Shown here one piece after another: positions 6,300 through 9,413 of a DNA stretch of 9,413 nucleotides (position 1 is its first letter; the number at the start of each line of letters is the position of its first letter). The stretch covers positions 1 through 9,413 of the forward strand of contig DATCLA010000243.1 in the NCBI GenBank assembly GCA_036564195.1. The letters are read 5' to 3'. The DNA comes from DATCLA01 sp036564195. GTDB taxonomy: Bacteria; Bacillota; UBA4882; UBA8346. A program made the translations under genes and the position numbers. The notes under the pieces are model-generated. The model saw only the letters and a program-made list of their open reading frames with translations, had not been told where the DNA came from and did no database searches.

Positions 6300-7064
6300 A
6301 TGACAGTGGAAAATGAATTGGAATTGAAACGTTTCTTAGCCCATATTCAGGAACTGGCGGAGCGTTCGTTACGCGACCAAAAACCGCAATGGACTAATTT
6401 TTTGGAACCGCCCTCACTCGAAGCGGCAGAGGCGGTTCTACGTTTTGTAACTGGAGTACGCTTTAATTCCTATGGCGGGTATCCCCGGTCGGAACGGCGC
6501 CGGTTGGTGATTTATCCTGATTATTATATTGTGGAAACCATCGAACCGGAGCTGGCTTTTTTGGAAATAACCCCCACACCGTCGCTACAATTGAGCCACA
6601 GGGATTATTTAGGCGCTTTGCTCGCTTTAGGGGTTAAGCGGGAAAAAATCGGAGATCTATTGGTGGATGATTCCAAATGCCAAGCAGTAGTAACTCCGGA
6701 ATTAGCTGATTACCTTCGGATCAATCTGGGTGAAGTCGGTAAGGCCAAAGTTAGCGTGACCTTGATTGAACCGGAACGGTTAAACCTTCCGGACCGGCGG
6801 ATCAAAGAGATCCGGACGACCGTAGCTTCCCTACGTTTGGATGCCCTGGCGGCGTTGGGTTTTGGCGATTCCCGAACTAAAATGGCGCGGGAAATTAAGG
6901 CGGAGCGAGTCAAAGTAAATTGGAAAACGGTGAAAGCTCCGGATCTGGAATTGGCGCCGGGGGCGGTCATTTCCATCCGGGGCCGGGGCCGGGTAGAGTT
7001 TCAGGAGATTACCGGCACCTCCAAGAAGGGGCGTGTGGGAGTGGTTTTAAAACGCTTTATTTAA
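6300..7064 (+). CDS. ylmH: YlmH family S4-domain RNA-binding protein
   Basis: This 254-aa cytoplasmic protein belongs to the YlmH family. In B. subtilis YlmH binds stalled 50S-peptidyl-tRNA complexes and can take part in ribosome-associated quality control; the same role here is inference. The N-terminal two thirds carry family motifs: FLEPPSLEAAEAVLRF (34-49), FNSYGGYPRSERRRLVIYP (55-73) and SHRDYLGALLALGVKREKIGDLL (99-121). The C-terminal S4 domain spans about 178-240, with LRLDALAALGFGDSRTKM and AERVKVNWKTV, followed by a basic end. ATG at 6300 is the first possible start because a TAG stop lies just before it; GGAAGGA at 6282-6288 is about 11 bases upstream. The family's usual upstream neighbour, ylmG, is missing here. 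Confidence 0.93.
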   Translation: MTVENELELKRFLAHIQELAERSLRDQKPQWTNFLEPPSLEAAEAVLRFVTGVRFNSYGGYPRSERRRLVIYPDYYIVETIEPELAFLEITPTPSLQLSHRDYLGALLALGVKREKIGDLLVDDSKCQAVVTPELADYLRINLGEVGKAKVSVTLIEPERLNLPDRRIKEIRTTVASLRLDALAALGFGDSRTKMAREIKAERVKVNWKTVKAPDLELAPGAVISIRGRGRVEFQEITGTSKKGRVGVVLKRFI

Positions 7065-7264
7065 AAATCACTAAAATGAAACTTGGTTTTATAAAGTCAG
7101 TATGTTTAAATAGGAATGATATGGTATTATGGAAATGATGGCTTTATGAGAAAGGGACTTTTATACCCGAATTTTTAAAGTTGGAGCAGCTAAGTTTGGG
7201 GTTGAAGCAAAAAACTGCTAATTTGATTTCGAATACGACACGAGAAAAGAAGGAGTGATGCGCA
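7065..7264 (+). other. Non-coding gap between ylmH and divIVA
   Basis: These 200 bases are AT-rich compared with the genes around them and hold no ORF longer than a few codons. I see an extended -10 promoter candidate (7122-7130) and a long leader to divIVA. Weak possible pairings are GGG with CCC around 7157-7170, and AGCAG near 7185 with CTGCT near 7215. None is followed by a T-run, so I call no terminator. No T-box conserved core was recognised. Confidence 0.6.
7122..7130 (+). promoter_or_regulatory. Extended -10 promoter candidate for divIVA
   Basis: TGG followed by TATTAT matches the extended -10 form TGn-TATAAT (5 of 6 in the hexamer). The -35 position 17 bases upstream (ATGTTT) is poor, which an extended -10 can tolerate. 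It would give a leader of roughly 125 bases before the divIVA ATG and allow transcription separate from the upstream operon. By eye only. Confidence 0.4.
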
Positions 7265-7864
7265 ATGATTACCCCCGTTGATTTGGAAACAACGGTGTTC
7301 CGGCGCAGTTTTCGCGGTTACAGTACCAGCGAAGTGCAGGAGTTTATGATCCGGATTACCCACGATTATGAACATCTTTATCGTGAAAACATTGAGCTGA
7401 AAGAGAAAATCGAAGCCTTGCAAAACCAAGTAAGCCAATATCAGGCAATGGAAGAGACCTTGCGCAATGCGATGATTCTGGCCCAGGAATCCGCGGATGA
7501 AGTAAAAAAGGTAGCCCAATCCAAAGCTGATCTAATCGTTCGTGAAGCGGAACAACGGGGTGAACATATTAAAGCCCAAATTAAGGAAGAAATTCAGGCT
7601 GAGATTCAAAAACTGACCGAAGTCCGGCAACAGGTAGAGTTTTTTAAGTGTCAATTTAAAGCCTTTTTAACCAGTTTACTGGATCTTGCAGAGCATAAAA
7701 TGGATTTACATATTCCCTGGGATCAAATTTTAGATAGCACTCAATCATTGGATCAAGAAACTACCGAGGCAGAGACTGAAAACGCTCAAGGAGCCCAAAA
7801 CGTAGAGACCGCCGCTACGATTGAAAATAGTGCCCAGAAACTATGGTATAGCCATCCGGAGTAA
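7265..7864 (+). CDS. divIVA: DivIVA family cell division/polarity protein
   Basis: DivIVA is a cytoplasmic coiled-coil scaffold that gathers at negatively curved membrane (septa and poles) and recruits division, segregation or sporulation partners. The protein is 199 aa. The lipid-binding N-terminal motif is clear: ITPVDLETTVFRRSFRGYS then EVQEFMIRI, with Phe16 and Arg17 at the positions that insert into membrane in B. subtilis. A first coiled coil covers about 30-65 (YEHLYRENIELKEKIEAL). After METLRNAMILAQESADEVKK-like family sequence, a second long helix runs to about 135, with LIVREAEQRGEHI. The last 45 residues are acidic and low in complexity, a divergent tail. AGGAG at 7251-7255 is 9 bases before the ATG. 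The common downstream partner ileS is absent; spmB on the opposite strand is there instead. Confidence 0.93.
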   Translation: MITPVDLETTVFRRSFRGYSTSEVQEFMIRITHDYEHLYRENIELKEKIEALQNQVSQYQAMEETLRNAMILAQESADEVKKVAQSKADLIVREAEQRGEHIKAQIKEEIQAEIQKLTEVRQQVEFFKCQFKAFLTSLLDLAEHKMDLHIPWDQILDSTQSLDQETTEAETENAQGAQNVETAATIENSAQKLWYSHPE

Positions 7865-7885
7865 AACTATTTTAGCCAGGATAAG

Positions 7886-8419
7886 CTAGGGTGTCAGCAA
7901 TGATCCCAGGCTCACAGCCAATAAAAAAGCTACTACTTCACTAGTTACGCCCATCAGCAACGTATGGCGCCCGTCTTTGATGTTAACGGAGCCAAGATAC
8001 AAAGAGAGGACATAAAAGGTTGTTTCACTACAGCCTTGGGCGATCGAGGCAATGATTCCAATAGGGGAATCCGGCCCGTATTTTTGAAGCAACTCGGCGG
8101 TAATAGCTAAGGAAGCCGAACCGGAAAGCGGCTTCAGCAACGCCAGGGTTAGCAGATCGGAAGGAATATTCAGTAAAACCAGCAGCGGCCTGGCGGTTTC
8201 AATACAGATATCCAGGGCGCCCGAAGAACGGAAAAGGCCGATCGCTACGAAGATTGCCAGGATATAAGGGGAAAGTTTGAAGGTGGTCCGCAACCCCTCC
8301 AAGGCCCCCTGGACAAAGACTTCGTAGATTCGGACTTTATTTTTATAAGCAGCGGTCAAAATTAAAATCAGGATTAAAGGAATTAACCATTGGGAGACGG
8401 TGGTGAGCAAGGCGAACAT
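7886..8419 (-). CDS. spmB: Spore maturation protein SpmB
   Basis: SpmB and SpmA are integral membrane proteins needed for full dehydration of the spore core in Bacillus and Clostridium. The 177-aa protein matches the B. subtilis length closely. It is very hydrophobic, with segments at about 11-24, 50-66, 78-96, 117-130 and 155-173. Family landmarks are FKLSPYILAIFVAIGLFRSSGALD, PLSGSASLAITAEL, YGPDSPIGIIASIAQGCSETTFY and the C-terminal GVTSEVVAFLL. An open frame continues upstream to 8446, but the start at 8417-8419 has AAAGGAG (complement of 8428-8434) 8 bases ahead and fits the family N-terminus (MFALLTTVSQW). The spmA stop lies 5 bases upstream, so the pair is co-transcribed and probably translationally coupled. 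dacB, which precedes spmA in B. subtilis, is not present. Confidence 0.95.
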   Translation of the reverse strand: MFALLTTVSQWLIPLILILILTAAYKNKVRIYEVFVQGALEGLRTTFKLSPYILAIFVAIGLFRSSGALDICIETARPLLVLLNIPSDLLTLALLKPLSGSASLAITAELLQKYGPDSPIGIIASIAQGCSETTFYVLSLYLGSVNIKDGRHTLLMGVTSEVVAFLLAVSLGSLLTP

Positions 8420-8424
8420 CAGTT

Positions 8425-9021
8425 TTACTCCTTTCGCTGGTACCAAATGAGTACCTTATATGCCAGCTGGTTAAAGATCAAAGCAATTACGGTTCCGCAC
8501 AGGGAGACAATAAACACTGGAACCAGGATTAAGGAAGGGTTTTTAGAACCGGCCTGTGCCCGGACGGCGATCAGCGTTGAAGGTAATATTGTTAATCCGC
8601 CCAGGATTAAAGCTAAAAAAGTGGCTATTTCTTTCGATACTCGTTCCGGGTCAGCATTGAGTTCCTGCAGTTTCGCCATGGCCTCAAGCCCCAGCGGAGT
8701 GGCAACATTCCCCAACCCCAGCAGATTAGCAGCAAGTGCCAGAGCGATGGTGCCCAGGACTTGAGACTGACGGATTAAGGAAGGAAAGAGCCATTTTAAA
8801 AACGGTTGAAACAACTTGGCGATCATGGCCGTGACTCCGGCAGTTTCGGCTACTTTTAAAATTCCCGACCAAAAGGCAATGGTACCAGCCAGACCGATTG
8901 AGAATTCAATCGCTTTGGCGGTATTGGAGAAGATTACATCCGATACTAACATAATTTTTCCAGTAGCCGCGGCAGTGACGATCCCGCTAAGCAACAGCAA
9001 TAGCCAGACGGTATTAATCAT
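8425..9021 (-). CDS. spmA: Spore maturation protein SpmA
   Basis: SpmA is the membrane partner of SpmB, required for spore core dehydration and heat resistance; both carry the nucleoside-recognition (Gate) type domain. The 198-aa length is almost that of B. subtilis SpmA. Hydrophobic segments lie at about 3-20, 40-56, 88-105, 131-152 and 163-192. The motifs IGLAGTIAFWSGILKVAE (42-59), LALAANLLGLGNVATPLG (94-111) and FLALILGGLTILPSTLIA (135-152) are strongly family-like. The start at 9019-9021 has AGGAGGAG (complement of 9027-9034) 5 bases upstream. It is the first gene of a two-gene unit reading away from whiA. A sigma-E-like promoter is visible about 50 bases upstream, fitting mother-cell expression during sporulation. 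Confidence 0.95.
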   Translation of the reverse strand: MINTVWLLLLLSGIVTAAATGKIMLVSDVIFSNTAKAIEFSIGLAGTIAFWSGILKVAETAGVTAMIAKLFQPFLKWLFPSLIRQSQVLGTIALALAANLLGLGNVATPLGLEAMAKLQELNADPERVSKEIATFLALILGGLTILPSTLIAVRAQAGSKNPSLILVPVFIVSLCGTVIALIFNQLAYKVLIWYQRKE

Positions 9022-9054
9022 TTTTACTCCTCCTGGGATATAGAATCAACTAAA

Positions 9055-9083
9055 TTTATCGGCTTAGCGTTTAAATATATGAT
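9055..9083 (+). promoter_or_regulatory. Sigma-A-like promoter candidate for whiA
   Basis: TATGAT at 9078-9083 matches the -10 consensus at 5 of 6 positions. TTTATC at 9055-9060, 17 bases upstream, is only a partial -35 match. Its -10 overlaps the -10 of the opposing spmA promoter candidate. By-eye call. Confidence 0.35.
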
Positions 9084-9101
9084 TAAAGTAATCAAATATT
9101 T
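9073..9101. promoter_or_regulatory. 29-base inverted repeat in the spmA-whiA divergent region (operator candidate)
   Basis: Two 13-base arms, AAATATATGATTA and TAATCAAATATTT, are reverse complements at 12 of 13 positions and flank a 3-base centre (AAG). The site covers the promoter candidates of both genes and ends 2 bases before the whiA Shine-Dalgarno. The length and symmetry suggest a dimeric protein-binding site; as RNA it would be a weak, AT-rich hairpin. The binding protein is unknown. Confidence 0.55.
9074..9101 (-). promoter_or_regulatory. Sigma-E-like promoter for spmA-spmB
   Basis: Read on the - strand, AAATATT (complement of 9095-9101) is followed after 13 bases by CATATATT (complement of 9074-9081). 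The sigma-E consensus is a -35 ending in ATATT and a -10 like CATACAnT at this spacing. Transcription would start near 9067, about 46 bases before the spmA start. The AT-rich palindrome could produce such matches by chance. Confidence 0.45.
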
Positions 9102-9113
9102 CGAGGTTTTTTG

Positions 9114-9413
9114 ATGGAGACATTTTCGCAAGCAATCCGGGAGGAACTTACCCGTTTTTCCCTGCCCCAATGTAAAGGGTGCATTAAGGCTGAATTAGCA
9201 GCGATCTTACACGTATCCGGCAGTATTCACTTGACCGGTAATCAAAAAATTGCGGTTTCAGTTGCTACTGAAACGGCGGGAGTAGCCCGGCGTTCCATTC
9301 AGTTACTGAAAGTCCCTTACCGGCTCCAGTCGGAAATCCGGGTCGAACAATGGGGCAAGTTAGGAAAATTACACCGCTACTTGTTGTATATCCCGGCTCA
9401 AGCAGGCTTAATG
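9114..9413 (+). CDS. whiA: WhiA, sporulation/cell division regulator (N-terminal part)
   Basis: The first 100 codons of whiA are open to the right edge of the window. WhiA joins a LAGLIDADG homing-endonuclease-like N-terminal fold to a C-terminal helix-turn-helix. It is a sporulation transcription factor in Streptomyces and affects division and chromosome segregation in B. subtilis. Visible family features are TFSQAIREELTRF at the start, CKGCIKAELAAILHVSGSIH (a CxxC-type then the KAELAA-LxxSGS motif), SVATETAGVARRSIQLLK and a basic stretch near 80-94 ending KLHRYLLYIP. GAGGT at 9103-9107 is 6 bases before the ATG. In B. subtilis whiA sits in the yvcI-yvcJ-yvcK-whiA operon; here it seems to be the first gene of its unit, divergent from spmA. 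The C-terminal DNA-binding half is outside the window. Confidence 0.93.
   Translation, partial: METFSQAIREELTRFSLPQCKGCIKAELAAILHVSGSIHLTGNQKIAVSVATETAGVARRSIQLLKVPYRLQSEIRVEQWGKLGKLHRYLLYIPAQAGLM

Noticed and set aside
7156..7185. Possible terminator hairpin (GGG...CCC followed by AATTTTT)
   Set aside because: The stem is only three base pairs with a long loop, and it lies well downstream of ylmH and after the promoter candidate; too weak to call.
7185..7222. Possible stem AGCAG...CTGCT before divIVA, considered as riboswitch or attenuator
   Set aside because: A five-base stem around a roughly 25-base loop, with no conserved riboswitch or T-box core recognised and no following T-run.
7865..7885. 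Bidirectional terminator between divIVA and spmB
   Set aside because: Only a four-base TAGC/GCTA pairing is present and no T-run follows on either strand.
8390..9043. Two + strand ORFs opposite spmB and spmA (8390-8764 and 8816-9043)
   Set aside because: They are antisense shadows of strongly conserved membrane protein genes and show no family features of their own.

Overview
The window reads as chromosome from a spore-forming Bacillota (Firmicutes) of clostridial or related anaerobic type. The evidence is the gene set: anaerobic ribonucleotide reductase and its activase (nrdD-nrdG), the Gram-positive division cluster pgeF-yggS-sepF-ylmH-divIVA, the spore maturation pair spmA-spmB, and whiA. 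Base composition is moderate, ribosome-binding sites are strong AGGAG types, and three of the eleven visible starts are TTG. I do not assign a species. No rRNA, tRNA, CRISPR array, insertion sequence, prophage or defence genes are visible.

Layout. Positions 1-7064 hold nine genes on the + strand, packed with gaps of at most 54 bases and one 28-base overlap, so they are probably one operon or nested operons. In order they are: nrdD (3' end only), nrdG, pgeF, an orphan HlyD-like adaptor, a PIN-PhoH ATPase, yggS, sepF, proC and ylmH. A 200-base gap with an extended -10 promoter candidate then precedes divIVA (7265-7864). divIVA converges on spmB, leaving only 21 bases between the two stop codons. 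spmA and spmB (7886-9021) form a two-gene - strand unit. A short divergent region (9022-9113) separates spmA from whiA, whose first 100 codons run off the right edge.

How the genes fit together. The left end supplies dNTPs under anaerobiosis. The middle is the division and envelope neighbourhood: PgeF corrects peptidoglycan precursors, SepF tethers FtsZ to the membrane, DivIVA marks curved membrane at poles and septa, YggS handles PLP homeostasis, YlmH acts in ribosome quality control, and ProC makes proline. The right end joins sporulation (SpmA/SpmB, spore core dehydration) to WhiA, a division/segregation regulator.

The genes themselves are mostly well-known families; I saw no wholly new multi-gene system. 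The most interesting unexplained signal is a 29-base near-perfect inverted repeat (9073-9101) between spmA and whiA. It overlaps a sigma-E-like promoter pointing at spmA and a sigma-A-like -10 pointing at whiA, so it may be a sporulation/vegetative switch point. Also notable are the orphan HlyD-like protein and PIN-PhoH inside a division operon, the absence of ylmG between sepF and ylmH, and whiA standing without rapZ/yvcK directly upstream.
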